From an uncultured bacterium (GTDB lineage: Bacteria > Bacillota > Clostridia > Lachnospirales > Lachnospiraceae), in contig CAMTMP010000019.1 in assembly GCA_947073545.1 (NCBI GenBank), positions 1 to 64,000 of the forward strand: a stretch of 64,000 bases of DNA. The letters are read 5' to 3'. The notes under the pieces were generated by a model. The model ran no database searches. It had not been told where the DNA came from and saw nothing but the letters and a program-made list of their open reading frames with translations. Numbering within the stretch: the first letter of the stretch is position 1; each line of letters begins with the position of its first letter. The translations under genes and the position numbers were made by a program. Below are positions 52,799-62,525 of this stretch, in pieces.

Positions 52799-53539
52799 AT
52801 GAGCGTAATTTCAATGAAGCAGTTACTCGAGGCGGGTGTTCATTTCGGGCATCAGACAAGAAGATGGAACCCTAAGATGGCTCCCTATATCTTCACGGAG
52901 AGAAACGGCATCCATATCATCGACCTGCAGAAGTCCGTGGGCAAGGTGGACGAGGCTTACAGAGCCGTATTTGACGTGGTGGCGCAGGGCGGCACGATTC
53001 TCTTTGTAGGGACGAAGAAGCAGGCGCAGGACGCAGTAAAGACTGAGGCTGAGCGTTGCGGTATGTACTATGTAAATGAGAGATGGCTGGGCGGGATGCT
53101 TACAAACTTTAAGACAATCCAGTCCAGAGTAGAGAGATTAAAAGCGATCGAGAGAATGGCTGAGGACGGTACCTTTGAGGTACTGCCCAAAAAGGAAGTA
53201 ATCAAGATTAAGAAAGAGTGGGAGAAACTGGAGAAGAATCTGGGCGGCATCAAGGAAATGACCAGAATACCCGACTGTATCTTTGTGGTAGATCCCAAGA
53301 AGGAGAGAATCTGCGTGCAGGAGGCTCACACGCTGGGAATCACCCTGATCGGTATTGGTGATACGAACTGTGATCCCGAGGAGCTTGATTATATCATCCC
53401 CGGCAACGACGACGCGATCCGCGCGGTGAAGCTGATCGTATCTAAGATGGCTGACGCGGTAGTTGAGGCAAATCAGGGCGCGGAGGCTGATAATTATGCG
53501 GCGGAGGCCGAGGCTGAGAAGGTAGAAGAAGAGAACTAA
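52799..53539 (+). CDS. rpsB: 30S ribosomal protein S2
   Basis: S2 is a late-assembling protein of the small subunit. The 246-residue protein starts [20 protein letters not shown] and contains [20 protein letters not shown] and [15 protein letters not shown], all canonical, with a short acidic C-terminal tail. Start ATG 52799 follows a GGAGG. The frame is open back to 52739, but that would be leader sequence. It is paired with tsf, as nearly always. Confidence 0.98.
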   Translation: MSVISMKQLLEAGVHFGHQTRRWNPKMAPYIFTERNGIHIIDLQKSVGKVDEAYRAVFDVVAQGGTILFVGTKKQAQDAVKTEAERCGMYYVNERWLGGMLTNFKTIQSRVERLKAIERMAEDGTFEVLPKKEVIKIKKEWEKLEKNLGGIKEMTRIPDCIFVVDPKKERICVQEAHTLGITLIGIGDTNCDPEELDYIIPGNDDAIRAVKLIVSKMADAVVEANQGAEADNYAAEAEAEKVEEEN

Positions 53540-53605
53540 CGGTTCAGTCGGGCGAAAGCGTGTGAAGGACGAGATATATCATAGATAATTCAGGAGGGAA
53601 AATAG

Positions 53606-54541
53606 ATGGCTATTACAGCGGCAATGGTAAAAGAGTTGAGAGAAATGACCGGTGCAGGCATGATGGACTGCAAGAAGGCTCTGAACGAGACCGACGGCGA
53701 CATGGATGCGGCGGTAGAATATCTGAGAAAGAACGGTCAGGCGAAGGCGGAGAAGAAGGCAGGCAGAATTGCGGCTGAGGGTCTTTGCCGTGTGGCGGTT
53801 AAGGATGAGAAGACCGCAGCGGTTGTGGAGGTAAACTCCGAAACTGACTTCGTGGCGAAGAACGCGGATTTCCAGGAGTATGTGGAGGCGGTAGCAAAAC
53901 AGGCGGTCGAGTCCGACGCGGCAGATTTGGACGCTTTCTTAAGCGAGAAATGGCATCTGGACGAGTCCAAGACGGTGAAGGATGCGCTGGTGGATAAGGT
54001 TGCCGTGATCGGTGAGAACTTAAATATCAGAAGATTTGAGAAGGTAGTGGCAGCGGACGGCTGTGCTGTAACTTATGTGCACGGCGGCGGCAGAATCGGC
54101 GTGATCGTCGAGGCGGCTACGGATGTTGTGAACGATGCGGTGAAGGAAGCACTCACCAATATCGCGATGCAGGTAGCGGCTCTGTATCCGAAGTATGTAT
54201 CCACTGACGAGGTGTCTGAGGAATATAAGGCACATGAGAAGGAGATCATCGCAGAGCAGATTAAGAACGATCCCAAGATGGCAGGCAAGCCCGAGAAGGT
54301 AATCGAAGGCGCTGTGAACGGCCGTCTGAACAAGGAACTGAAAGAGGTATGCCTCTTAGAGCAGGTCTATGTAAAGGCTGAGGACGGCAAGCAGTCCGTT
54401 GCGAAGTATCTGGAGCAGGTTGCGAAGGAGAACAGCGCGAATCTTTCCGTCAAGAAGTTTGTCCGCTTCGAGACCGGAGAGGGTCTGGAGAAGAAGGAAG
54501 AGAACTTCGCGGAGGAAGTGGCGAAGCAGATGAATGCATAA
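53606..54541 (+). CDS. tsf: Elongation factor Ts
   Basis: EF-Ts exchanges GDP for GTP on EF-Tu. The 311-residue protein has the N-terminal UBA-like domain with VKELREMTGAGMMDCKKAL and the core motifs VVEVNSETDFVAKN and LEQVYVKAEDGKQSVAKYL. The ribosome site is AGGAGG. It is co-transcribed with rpsB and ends at the terminator at 54571. Confidence 0.98.
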   Translation: MAITAAMVKELREMTGAGMMDCKKALNETDGDMDAAVEYLRKNGQAKAEKKAGRIAAEGLCRVAVKDEKTAAVVEVNSETDFVAKNADFQEYVEAVAKQAVESDAADLDAFLSEKWHLDESKTVKDALVDKVAVIGENLNIRRFEKVVAADGCAVTYVHGGGRIGVIVEAATDVVNDAVKEALTNIAMQVAALYPKYVSTDEVSEEYKAHEKEIIAEQIKNDPKMAGKPEKVIEGAVNGRLNKELKEVCLLEQVYVKAEDGKQSVAKYLEQVAKENSANLSVKKFVRFETGEGLEKKEENFAEEVAKQMNA

Positions 54542-54570
54542 GGCGAAGTTTGCCCGGTTATTTTGAATGA

Positions 54571-54617
54571 AGAAACCCTTGTAAATGGTATGGGAATGCC
54601 ATTTGCAGGGGTTTTAT
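54571..54617 (+). terminator. Intrinsic terminator after tsf
   Basis: AAACCCTTGTAAATGG and CCATTTGCAGGGGTTT pair along about 15 positions, followed by TTTTATT. The group II intron remnant begins 4 bp after it. Confidence 0.88.
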
Positions 54618-54621
54618 TATG

Positions 54622-54978
54622 GTGCGCCCGGCGGCGCACGTTTCTAACGGGTTAAAGTCCCGAATCCGCCCGGTAGTGGGAAGGATATAGCCGAAGGCAA
54701 GGGTGTCCACCGTGAGGTGGAATCTGAAGGAAGCCGGATGTGGGGAACATATTAACCCATGGGCAAATCTCTGGTCTGACGGACAGAAATCACATATGAG
54801 GTCATGCATGAGGGTAAGACTGCCATACAAGCCGAAGCCCAATAACTACACGGAACCATGCATGATAAATGTGGCAGATGGATGGAGAGGAAGAAACGTG
54901 TGGTACCCGGGGAGGTCTGTAAGGTATGCCCTGAAAGAGGAAACCACTACTTAAGGTACTCTGGAATATACAGCGCTG
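54622..54978 (+). mobile_element. Truncated group II intron (5' domains only)
   Basis: The sequence opens with GTGCGCCCGG, which fits the GUGYG 5' end of group II introns. It continues with domain-I-type stretches familiar from bacterial introns: GGTGTCCACCGTGAGGTGGA (54702-54721), ATCTGAAGGAAGCC and TCTGGTCTGACGGACAGAAA, and later CGTGTGGTACCCGGGGAGGT and GGTACTCTGGAATATACAGC. The reverse transcriptase ORF and domains V and VI are absent. A 252-bp frame at 54703-54954 is a by-product of the RNA sequence, not a protein. It sits directly downstream of a terminator hairpin, a known target type for group IIC introns. Identification rests on remembered motifs; the right end is approximate. Bases 54979-55080 are AT-rich and hold no gene. 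Confidence 0.72.
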
Positions 54979-55080
54979 CTTGAAAAAGAAATAGATTAAT
55001 TCATCATTTTATGATATGTTAGTTATAGTATCAATTGAAAATAATAATTTCAGGTGACGGCAGAAGAGGAAGTGTGAAGA

Positions 55081-57084
55081 ATGGAAAAAAAGACAAAGAA
55101 GATGCGTTCTATTAAGACGAAGCTGCTGGTGACGATACTACCGGTAGCGGCGGTCATGGTACTGGCGATTGCGACGACCTCCTATTTGATTTCCAAGAAT
55201 ATCATTACAGAATATTCGCAGAACCTATTGAGCTCGTCGATTGCAAATCAGGCGAATGAGATTGAGTCGTGGCTGAATGAAAATCTGTCCGCTTTCCAGA
55301 CCGTAAAGCGTGCGATTGAGGGGATGAAACCGGACGAAGCGGATTTGCAGCGCATTCTGGACAGCTATTATCAGTTTAACGACAATTATCCGGATGGGCT
55401 GTATGTGGCGGATGCAAACGGAAAGCTTATGAAAGCGTCGGAGTCGGACAAGGCGGATAGTAATCTGCTGCAGTCGGTTTGGTACCGGGAAGGCATGACA
55501 AGGCTGAATATGGCGTTTACGGATGCCTATACGGATGAGAATGGGGAAGCGCTTGTCAGTGCAGCCGGTATTTTGGATGACGGTTCCGATGTTTTGAAGG
55601 TCATTTCGGCGGATATGTCCCTGCAGCGCATCAGTATTATCGTAAACAGCTATATTGAGATGGAGGACGCGCAGGCGTTTCTGGTCAATTCCAAGGACGG
55701 TACGATTCTTGCACATCGGGATAACAGCCTGATTTCTACAAGGATTGCGGATTCCGCCGATACATTTATGCGGGATGTGGGTGAAAAGCTTGACCGCCGT
55801 GACTACCAGATGGCGGAAATCGATGAGAGAATGACGGCGTTTACGGAAATAGAGGGAACGGGCTGGATTCTGGTTTCCTATATTCCGACAAAAACGATTT
55901 ATGCGGATATTGACGGTGTCAGAATCCTCATGGTTGTGATTGGTCTGGTTTCCCTGCTGCTGCTAGCTGTATTGATAGAGCGGGTTGTCCAGGTAGTGAT
56001 CAGGCCGGTTAAGGAGTTGACAAAAGTCATTACGGCTATGACCGACGGTGATTTTACAGTCGATGTAAAGACAAAGAACAATGACGAAATCGGGGTTATG
56101 AGCCGCGGCGTGGAACGGTTTATCCAGTCTATGCGCGGCATGATAATGTCTATTCATGGGGTGTCCGACAAGCTCCATGTGCAGGCGGACAACAGCAACA
56201 ACGTTTCCGGCGACATGTATGATGCTTCCAGATTACAGAGCGATTCGATGCAGGAGTTGAACAATACGGTGGAACAGCTTTCCCTTTCGGTGAATGAGAT
56301 TGCAGATAATGCAACCACGCTGGCAGCGGTAGCGGCGAATACCCGGGACGAAGGAAAGCAGGTTGATCTCAAGGTGAAAGCGACGGTAGCGGTTTCCCGT
56401 CAGGGAAAGGCGGACATGCAGAATGTCGGTGTTGCGATGCAGAGTATCAATGAATCGATGAGGAAACTGCAGCAGGCCATCGATAAGGTGGGAAACGCGT
56501 CTGTCGAAATTACGAAAATTACGGGCGTGATCAGCGATATTGCGGACGAGACAAACCTCCTGTCGTTGAACGCTTCGATCGAGGCGGCCCGAGCCGGGGA
56601 GGCAGGAAAAGGGTTTGCGGTGGTTGCAACGGAGATCGGAAAGCTGGCGCAGACCAGCTCGGATTCCGTACATAATATTGAAAATCTGATTTCCGAGATC
56701 AATGCTCTCGTAAAGGATGCAGTCAGTCAGGCGGACGACAGTGTCAGCAATATTCAGAGCAGCGGTGAACTGGTGAAAGGCGCGCTGCTGACATTTGATG
56801 AGATTTTTGACAATATCGACGAGGTAAACCATCTGGTACAGCAGATGATTGAAAAGGTGGAGCAGGTAGATAACGTTGCGGTCAATGTGGCTGCCATTTC
56901 AGAGGAGCAGGCGGCAAGTTCCGAGGAGATCTTGGCGACGTCAACTACGATGGTTGAGCAGGCGCACAGCATTACGGAGAACAGTGAGACGGTCGCAGAA
57001 GGTGCGAAAGAACTTACGGAATCAGCGGTAGAGCTGGCAAATCAGGTGAATATGTTCAAAGTGGACAGGGGGGATGGTGTATGA
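55081..57084 (+). CDS. Methyl-accepting chemotaxis protein with dCache sensor
   Basis: The 667-residue receptor has membrane helices at about 17-38 and 281-302. An extracellular double-Cache domain lies between them ([21 protein letters not shown], here [20 protein letters not shown], and [18 protein letters not shown]). A HAMP domain ([19 protein letters not shown]) and a signalling tip [20 protein letters not shown] near residue 490 follow. It overlaps the binding-protein gene by 4 bp (ATGA), so the two are translationally coupled. An AGAGGAAG ribosome site precedes the ATG. No strong promoter was found in the 100 bp upstream. Confidence 0.93.
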   Translation: MEKKTKKMRSIKTKLLVTILPVAAVMVLAIATTSYLISKNIITEYSQNLLSSSIANQANEIESWLNENLSAFQTVKRAIEGMKPDEADLQRILDSYYQFNDNYPDGLYVADANGKLMKASESDKADSNLLQSVWYREGMTRLNMAFTDAYTDENGEALVSAAGILDDGSDVLKVISADMSLQRISIIVNSYIEMEDAQAFLVNSKDGTILAHRDNSLISTRIADSADTFMRDVGEKLDRRDYQMAEIDERMTAFTEIEGTGWILVSYIPTKTIYADIDGVRILMVVIGLVSLLLLAVLIERVVQVVIRPVKELTKVITAMTDGDFTVDVKTKNNDEIGVMSRGVERFIQSMRGMIMSIHGVSDKLHVQADNSNNVSGDMYDASRLQSDSMQELNNTVEQLSLSVNEIADNATTLAAVAANTRDEGKQVDLKVKATVAVSRQGKADMQNVGVAMQSINESMRKLQQAIDKVGNASVEITKITGVISDIADETNLLSLNASIEAARAGEAGKGFAVVATEIGKLAQTSSDSVHNIENLISEINALVKDAVSQADDSVSNIQSSGELVKGALLTFDEIFDNIDEVNHLVQQMIEKVEQVDNVAVNVAAISEEQAASSEEILATSTTMVEQAHSITENSETVAEGAKELTESAVELANQVNMFKVDRGDGV

Positions 57085-58061
57085 GAAAAAAACTGGGAGT
57101 ACTGTTTGGCGTGATGATGCTCTGGTTAGTGGCTCTTACCGGTTGTGGGAGCGACAGTGGCGCAGCTTCCAAAAAGGACATAAAAATTCTTCTTGTTCTG
57201 AACCAGATGGACAGTTTCCGTGAGACGCTCGTAGCGGCGGCGAGGGATACCGCTGAGGCGGAGGGGGTGCAGTTTGAGTTTAAGGATGCGGAAGGTTCGA
57301 TTGAGAATCAGGTAAATTACCTGAAATCCGCAGAGCGGGAAGGCTATGATGTGATTCTCTGCAGTCCGGTATCCATTGAGACTGTCGTGGAACTGAAAGC
57401 GAGTGCGGGCGACATACCGATTATCTTTATCAATAGCTGTCCGGATGAAAAGCAGCTGAAGGAAGGGAAATACATCTATGCCGGCTCAGACGAATTTGTG
57501 GCCGGACAGTTTCAGGCGGAATATGTGTTGGACAGGCTGGCCGCCAATCAGGAGATTAATGTGGTGCTGATCAAGGGCGAAAGAGGGCATTCGGCGACCA
57601 ACGGGAGAACCAACGGCGTGAAGCAGACGTTGGAGAGCAGCGGAAAGAAAATCAACTATGTGTTTGAAGATTATGCCGACTGGGATCAAGAACTGGCGAG
57701 GCATCTGTTCGAGATATTCTTGAGAACGGGCTCCCCGGTGGACTGTGTGCTCTGTGAAAACGACTCCATGGCGCTCGGTGTGATTGAGGTGTGCAGGGAG
57801 TCCGGCATCGATCTGAACGCTCTGCCGGTGCTGGGGGTGGATGCGACTGCGGACGGATGTGCAGCGATTGAAAACGGAGAGATGGCTTTTACCGTATGTC
57901 AGTCCGGCACCGGTCAGGGAGAAGCGGCGGTGAAGGCGGCCATTAGGTTTGCGCAGGGACAATCTGTGGATTCGATGGAGGGCGTCAGCGAGGATGGGAG
58001 ATATGTATGGGTTCCCTTTGAAAAAGTGGACAGCACAAATGTGTCACAGTATGGAATGTAA
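57081..58061 (+). CDS. Sugar-type periplasmic-binding lipoprotein coupled to a chemoreceptor
   Basis: The 326-residue protein has a lipoprotein signal peptide with lipobox LTGC near residues 19-22 and a Peripla_BP_4 (ribose/galactose-type) fold: [86 protein letters not shown] and [22 protein letters not shown] permease and ATPase genes are absent. Because it overlaps the receptor gene by 4 bp, it may serve as a dedicated ligand-presenting protein for that receptor rather than for transport. That is inference; the ligand is unknown. Confidence 0.9.
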   Translation: MRKKLGVLFGVMMLWLVALTGCGSDSGAASKKDIKILLVLNQMDSFRETLVAAARDTAEAEGVQFEFKDAEGSIENQVNYLKSAEREGYDVILCSPVSIETVVELKASAGDIPIIFINSCPDEKQLKEGKYIYAGSDEFVAGQFQAEYVLDRLAANQEINVVLIKGERGHSATNGRTNGVKQTLESSGKKINYVFEDYADWDQELARHLFEIFLRTGSPVDCVLCENDSMALGVIEVCRESGIDLNALPVLGVDATADGCAAIENGEMAFTVCQSGTGQGEAAVKAAIRFAQGQSVDSMEGVSEDGRYVWVPFEKVDSTNVSQYGM

Positions 58062-58063
58062 GG

Positions 58064-58102
58064 AAAAGCCAGTGTTTCCGGGAGGAGACGCTGGCTTTTT
58101 TT
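58064..58102 (+). terminator. Intrinsic terminator after the receptor/binding-protein pair
   Basis: AAAGCCAGTGT and ACGCTGGCTTT form the stem (one G-T pair), followed by a run of seven Ts. Confidence 0.9.
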
Positions 58103-58183
58103 CGCTGTTTTTTTCGGCGTGGAAATCTGGCGAAATTTTCTTATGTCTTTTTCATAAAATTTCTTTTCGTTATCTCTCAATTG

Positions 58184-58192
58184 TGATATAGT
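58184..58192 (+). promoter_or_regulatory. Extended -10 promoter candidate of the deacetylase-bactofilin unit
   Basis: TGA precedes TATAGT (58187-58192), an extended -10 arrangement. The corresponding -35 (TTTTCG, 58164-58169) is poor. Confidence 0.5.
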
Positions 58193-58235
58193 ATAAGAGA
58201 ATGTGGGATAAGAGAGTAAAAAGGAGCCGATGAAG

Positions 58236-59153
58236 ATGGATGCCCAACGGGATGCACGTTTTCAATTGATGAAACGGCTGCTCGTTATTATTCCGCTTTC
58301 CACGATACTGATACTGATGATCCTTTGTGTGGTTTTGGGTGTGAATCTCTACAGGGCGAAACGAGAGCTGCGCGCGCTTCGTGAGCAGGCGGCGCCTGCG
58401 ATGGCGATGGGACAGGCATCCGGGACAGAGGAATCGGGCGGAGAACTGTATACGGCTTCCGGCGTGAATGAGTTCCGGCGCGATGCGTCCGATCAGGACA
58501 GCGAGGTTTCAGAGGCGGAGGAAGAAATCAGAAAGGTGTACCTTACTTTTGATGATGGGCCAAGTGGTAATACCGGTGAAATACTGGATATTCTGGCAGA
58601 GTATGATGTGAAGGCGACTTTTTTTGTGGTCGGGAAAGAGGAAGAAAGATACCAGCCGTTATATAAAAGAATTGTGGAGGAAGGGCATACGCTGGCGATG
58701 CATTCTTACAGCCACAAATACGAAGAGATCTACCGGTCAAAGGAGAGCTATGTGGAGGATCTTTCGAAGCTGCAGGAGTTTCTCTACGAGACTACGGGTG
58801 TCTGGTGCAGGTATTGCAGGTTCCCGGGTGGCAGCAGCAATACGGTGAGCCGGGTGGACATGCATGAGCTGATCGCCTATCTGGAAGAACAGGACATGAG
58901 TTATTTTGACTGGAATGTGGCTTCAGGAGACGCCTCGTCAGCTTACATCAGTCCGGAGGCCATTGTCAGAAATTCGACGGCCAGACTGAAGGAGTTTCAG
59001 GAGGCGATTATATTGATGCATGACGCATCTGATAAGGATTCGACGGTGAAGGCGCTTCCGAAGCTGATCGAGCAGATTCAGGCGATGGAAGATACGAAGA
59101 TCGTTCCGATTACGGATGATACGGAGGCGATTCATCATATAAGCAATGATTAA
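58236..59153 (+). CDS. Membrane-anchored polysaccharide deacetylase
   Basis: The protein (about 305 residues) has an N-terminal membrane anchor (about 13-35) and a Ser/Glu-rich linker. The NodB domain begins KVYLTFDDGPSGNTGEILDI (metal and catalytic Asp pair), continues with the HSYSH zinc-binding motif in GHTLAMHSYSHKY and a RFPGGSSNT motif, and ends with the ILMHDA His motif. Such enzymes deacetylate peptidoglycan or other wall polysaccharides outside the membrane. I chose ATG 58236, 9 bases after AAGGAG, over ATG 58230, only 3 bases away. It is followed after 18 bp by a bactofilin gene. Confidence 0.92.
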   Translation: MDAQRDARFQLMKRLLVIIPLSTILILMILCVVLGVNLYRAKRELRALREQAAPAMAMGQASGTEESGGELYTASGVNEFRRDASDQDSEVSEAEEEIRKVYLTFDDGPSGNTGEILDILAEYDVKATFFVVGKEEERYQPLYKRIVEEGHTLAMHSYSHKYEEIYRSKESYVEDLSKLQEFLYETTGVWCRYCRFPGGSSNTVSRVDMHELIAYLEEQDMSYFDWNVASGDASSAYISPEAIVRNSTARLKEFQEAIILMHDASDKDSTVKALPKLIEQIQAMEDTKIVPITDDTEAIHHISND

Positions 59154-59171
59154 AGAATGGAGGATTAGGGA

Positions 59172-60140
59172 ATGGGATTTTTTTCGGATTTGAAGGACGA
59201 TTTATCCCAGGCAGTCAATGAACTGATGCCGGAAGAAGAGCTGGAAGCGGCTCTGGCAGCGGAAGGACAGACCGGGGAGCAGATATCTGCGGATGCTGCG
59301 GCACCGGAGATATCTGTTGCGGATGAAACGCTCGAGTCCTTGGATTTGAGCGGGATGCTGGATAAAATAGAGGAGATGGGCGTGTCTGAGCTCGGGACTG
59401 TGTCCGAGCCGGAAGAGGCGTTTCTTGAGGAGCCTTTGGAAGAAGAGATTCTGGAGCCTGAACCGATCGTGAATGTGGGGGCTGCAGAAGTAACGGCAGA
59501 GACAGTAGAAGCGGTAATGGAAGAGCCGGCCCCGGCGGAGGCTGTAATAGAAGAAGAGGAGGCAGAACCTGTAATGGCAGAAGAAATTTTAAATCAGGCG
59601 GAAACGCCGATGGAAGAGAAAGATGTGAATCACGGAGGAAAGGGAAAGACTATGGAAGTGCAGGAAAATCGTGTGGCAGTAGACGAGACGGCAGTTGTGA
59701 CAGAGGGCATGACAATAACAGGTGATATTATATCGGAAGGCTCCATGGAACTGATCGGTACCGTAAACGGTAATCTTGACATTCTTGGCAAACTGAATAT
59801 CACAGGTAACATTCAGGGCAATTCCAAAGCGGCCGAGATTTATGCAGAGGGCGCGAAGATTAACGGCGAGGTAAACAGTCTTGGAAGCGTGAAGATCGGT
59901 CAGAGTTCCGTAGTGATCGGCAATATCACGGCTACCAGCGCAGTGGTGGCAGGAGCGGTCAAGGGTGATATCGACGTGCAGGGACCGGTTATTCTGGATA
60001 CCACGGCTATCGTGATGGGCAATATCAAATCCAAATCCGTGCAGATCAACAACGGTGCGGTAATTGAGGGTATGTGTTCCCAGTGCTATGCAGATGTGAA
60101 TCCTACATCCTTCTTTGAGGAGTTCAAGAAGAAAAAATAA
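59172..60140 (+). CDS. Bactofilin (polymer-forming cytoskeletal protein)
   Basis: The 322-residue protein has an acidic Glu/Ala/Pro-rich N-terminal half (about residues 1-165) and a C-terminal bactofilin beta-helix (about 172-285): TVVTEGMTITGDIISEGSME-type strands, VNGNLDILGKLNITGNIQG, INGEVNSLGSVKIGQSSVV and KGDIDVQGPVILDTTAIVMG. Bactofilins polymerise without nucleotide and often position cell-wall enzymes. The neighbouring deacetylase fits such a partnership by association. The long acidic extension is unusual for the family, which is commonly 100-200 residues. Confidence 0.92.
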   Translation: MGFFSDLKDDLSQAVNELMPEEELEAALAAEGQTGEQISADAAAPEISVADETLESLDLSGMLDKIEEMGVSELGTVSEPEEAFLEEPLEEEILEPEPIVNVGAAEVTAETVEAVMEEPAPAEAVIEEEEAEPVMAEEILNQAETPMEEKDVNHGGKGKTMEVQENRVAVDETAVVTEGMTITGDIISEGSMELIGTVNGNLDILGKLNITGNIQGNSKAAEIYAEGAKINGEVNSLGSVKIGQSSVVIGNITATSAVVAGAVKGDIDVQGPVILDTTAIVMGNIKSKSVQINNGAVIEGMCSQCYADVNPTSFFEEFKKKK

Positions 60141-60174
60141 GTTCGGGCACACAGGGGAGAACGGAAGGAAAAAT

Positions 60175-60870
60175 ATGAAGCGTATACTCTTGAAGTTAAG
60201 CGGAGAAGCCCTTGCGGGCGAGAAAAAGACTGGTTTTGATGAGGAGACGGTGCGTGATGTTGCCGTGCAGGTGAAGCAGCTTGTGGACGATGGCATTCAG
60301 GTAGGTATCGTCATCGGCGGCGGCAATTTCTGGCGCGGCCGTTCCAGTGAGAACATCGACAGAACGAAGGCGGATCAGATCGGCATGCTGGCTACGATTA
60401 TGAATTGTATCTATGTGTCGGAGATTTTCCGTTCCGTAGGCATGATGACATCGGTTCTGACCCCGTTTGAGTGCGGCTCCTTTACGAAACTTTTCTCAAA
60501 GGACAGGGCGAATAAATATTTTGGAAAGAATATGGTAGTCTTTTTTGCGGGCGGTACGGGACATCCCTACTTTTCCACGGATACAGGAGTGGTGCTCCGG
60601 GCTGTCGAGGTGGATGCGGATGTGATTCTTTTGGCGAAAGCGGTGGACGGCGTCTATGACGATGATCCGCGGAGTAACCCGGAAGCAAAGAAGTATGATG
60701 AGGTTTCTCTTGACGAGGTAATTGCCAAAAATCTTCAGGTGGTGGATTTGACGGCTTCTATTCTGGCCCGGGATAATAAGATGCCCATGTGGGTGTTTGG
60801 GCTGAATGAGGAGAACAGTATTGTGAATGCCGTCAAAGGTAATTTCAACGGCACGAAAGTGACTGTGTAG
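60175..60870 (+). CDS. pyrH: Uridylate kinase (UMP kinase)
   Basis: PyrH phosphorylates UMP to UDP. The 231-residue protein starts MKRILLKLSGEALAGEKKTG and has VGIVIGGGNFWRGR, FFAGGTGHPYFSTDT and ILLAKAVDGVYDDDP, all canonical. Start ATG 60175 follows GGAAGG; the longer frame to 60115 runs into the bactofilin gene. pyrH-frr is a conserved pair. Confidence 0.98.
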   Translation: MKRILLKLSGEALAGEKKTGFDEETVRDVAVQVKQLVDDGIQVGIVIGGGNFWRGRSSENIDRTKADQIGMLATIMNCIYVSEIFRSVGMMTSVLTPFECGSFTKLFSKDRANKYFGKNMVVFFAGGTGHPYFSTDTGVVLRAVEVDADVILLAKAVDGVYDDDPRSNPEAKKYDEVSLDEVIAKNLQVVDLTASILARDNKMPMWVFGLNEENSIVNAVKGNFNGTKVTV

Positions 60871-60897
60871 GCGATGCGGATCTGACGGTCGGCATCA

Positions 60898-60920
60898 CAA
60901 GAATTACTGCGTAATTCTTG
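60898..60920. repeat. Perfect palindrome between pyrH and frr
   Basis: CAAGAATTAC-TGC-GTAATTCTTG is a perfect 10-bp stem with a 3-base loop, extendable with CAC/GTG after one bulged G. No T-run follows, so it is more likely an mRNA stem or processing site than a terminator. Confidence 0.65.
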
Positions 60921-60949
60921 GTGTAGATTTTATTTGGGAGGATTACAGT

Positions 60950-61501
60950 ATGGATGAAAGACTGAAGCCTTATGAGGAAAAGATGCAGAAGTCTTATGAT
61001 TTTCTGGTAAATGATCTGGGAACGATCCGGGCAGGACGCGCCAACCCCCATGTCCTCGATAAGATTAAGGTGGACTATTACGGGACACCCACACCGATTC
61101 AGCAGGTGGGCAATATCACGGTTCCTGAGGCGAGGATTTTGCAGATTGCGCCTTGGGAAAAGAGTTTAATTAAAGATATTGAGAAGGCGATCATGGCATC
61201 GGATGTGGGAATTACGCCCAGCAACGACGGATCTCTGATCCGGCTCGTATTTCCGGAGCTTACCGAGGAACGCCGTAAAGAGCTGGTGAAGGATATTAAG
61301 AAGCGCGGCGAGGAGAACAAGGTGGCGATCCGCAATACCAGACGGGACGGCAATGACGCGCTGAAAAAACTGGCAAAGGCCGAGGTTTCCGAGGATGAGA
61401 TCAAGGAGCTGGAGGAGAAGCTGCAGAAGCTGACCGACAAGTTTATCAAGGAAGTGGATAAGCTGGTGGAGGAGAAGTCAAAAGAGATTTTGACCGTATG
61501 A
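60950..61501 (+). CDS. frr: Ribosome recycling factor
   Basis: RRF splits post-termination ribosomes with EF-G. The 183-residue protein has ERLKPYEEKMQKSYDFLVND, LGTIRAGRANPHVLDKIKVD-type core, YYGTPTPIQQVGNITVPEAR and RRKELVKDIKKRGEENKVAI. The length is canonical. The ribosome site is GGGAGGA. Confidence 0.98.
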   Translation: MDERLKPYEEKMQKSYDFLVNDLGTIRAGRANPHVLDKIKVDYYGTPTPIQQVGNITVPEARILQIAPWEKSLIKDIEKAIMASDVGITPSNDGSLIRLVFPELTEERRKELVKDIKKRGEENKVAIRNTRRDGNDALKKLAKAEVSEDEIKELEEKLQKLTDKFIKEVDKLVEEKSKEILTV

Positions 61502-61643
61502 CGATTGGGCAGCGCTCAATTTGTGGATGAAATTAAGAAGGCTTAGAGGGGCTTACAGAATGAACGGTTCTGTTGCCCCTTTCCGTTTAATGGTTTACAT
61601 AATACGATTTTATGCAGACGGGGACAGGAGGAGCGGAAATCGG

Positions 61644-62372
61644 ATGGGAGATAGAATGGGGGAAGAAAAAAAAGTTCCACAGCATGTAGCGATTATATTG
61701 GACGGAAACGGCCGATGGGCGAAAAGCAAGGGTATGCCCCGCAATTACGGACATGTGCAGGGGGCGAAAACCGTAGAGAAAATTTGTGAGGAGGCATACC
61801 GCATGGGGATACAATATCTGACGGTGTATGCTTTCAGCACGGAAAATTGGGAACGGCCCGTGGATGAGGTGGACGCGTTGATGGGGCTTCTGCGAAACTA
61901 TATGAAGACCTGTCTGAAAACGGCGGCTAAAAATAATATGTGTGTGCGTGTGATCGGGGAGAAATCCCGGCTGGACGAGGACATCAGAAAGCGGATCGGG
62001 GAGCTGGAGGAGGCCACGAAGAAAAATACAGGCCTGCACTTTCAGATCGCTATCAATTATGGCGGCAGGGACGAGATTGTCCGCGCTGTGCAGAAGTTGG
62101 CCGCACAGGTGAAGGACGGTGCGCTTATGCCGGAGGAAATCACGCAGGAACGGCTGAGCGATGCGCTTGACACGGCGGGTATCCCGGAGCCGGATCTTCT
62201 GATCCGCACTTGTGGAGAGCAGCGGATTTCCAATTTCCTGCTCTGGCAGCTCGCCTATACGGAGTTTTATTTTACACCTATAGCTTGGCCGGATTTTTCA
62301 AAAGAAGAATTGGAAAAGGCGGTAGCGGCATATAATAAGAGGGACAGACGCTACGGTTTATTGAAGGAATAG
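61644..62372 (+). CDS. uppS: Undecaprenyl diphosphate synthase
   Basis: UppS makes the C55 lipid carrier for peptidoglycan synthesis from farnesyl diphosphate. The 242-residue protein has HVAIILDGNGRWAKSKGMPR (catalytic Asp), YLTVYAFSTENWERP and PDLLIRTCGEQRISNFLLWQ-type signatures. Start ATG 61644 follows AGGAGGA; ATG 61656 is possible, and the open frame back to 61521 lacks a ribosome site. Confidence 0.97.
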   Translation: MGDRMGEEKKVPQHVAIILDGNGRWAKSKGMPRNYGHVQGAKTVEKICEEAYRMGIQYLTVYAFSTENWERPVDEVDALMGLLRNYMKTCLKTAAKNNMCVRVIGEKSRLDEDIRKRIGELEEATKKNTGLHFQIAINYGGRDEIVRAVQKLAAQVKDGALMPEEITQERLSDALDTAGIPEPDLLIRTCGEQRISNFLLWQLAYTEFYFTPIAWPDFSKEELEKAVAAYNKRDRRYGLLKE

Positions 62373-62525
62373 GTAATGGGACAGACAGGTCTGCGCACTT
62401 GCTGCGCTGGCCGTATCAAAATGTGGAGTTTGCAAGCATCCGGTTCATCGTAGAAGGATTTCAATGGCTGGAAGCATGTAACAGTGAAGGTTTCTGAGCT
62501 GTTATGAGAATAGGAGGGCGTCTGT

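Noticed and set aside
54703..54954. An 83-codon frame inside the group II intron remnant
   Set aside because: It falls in conserved intron RNA segments and has no protein family features.
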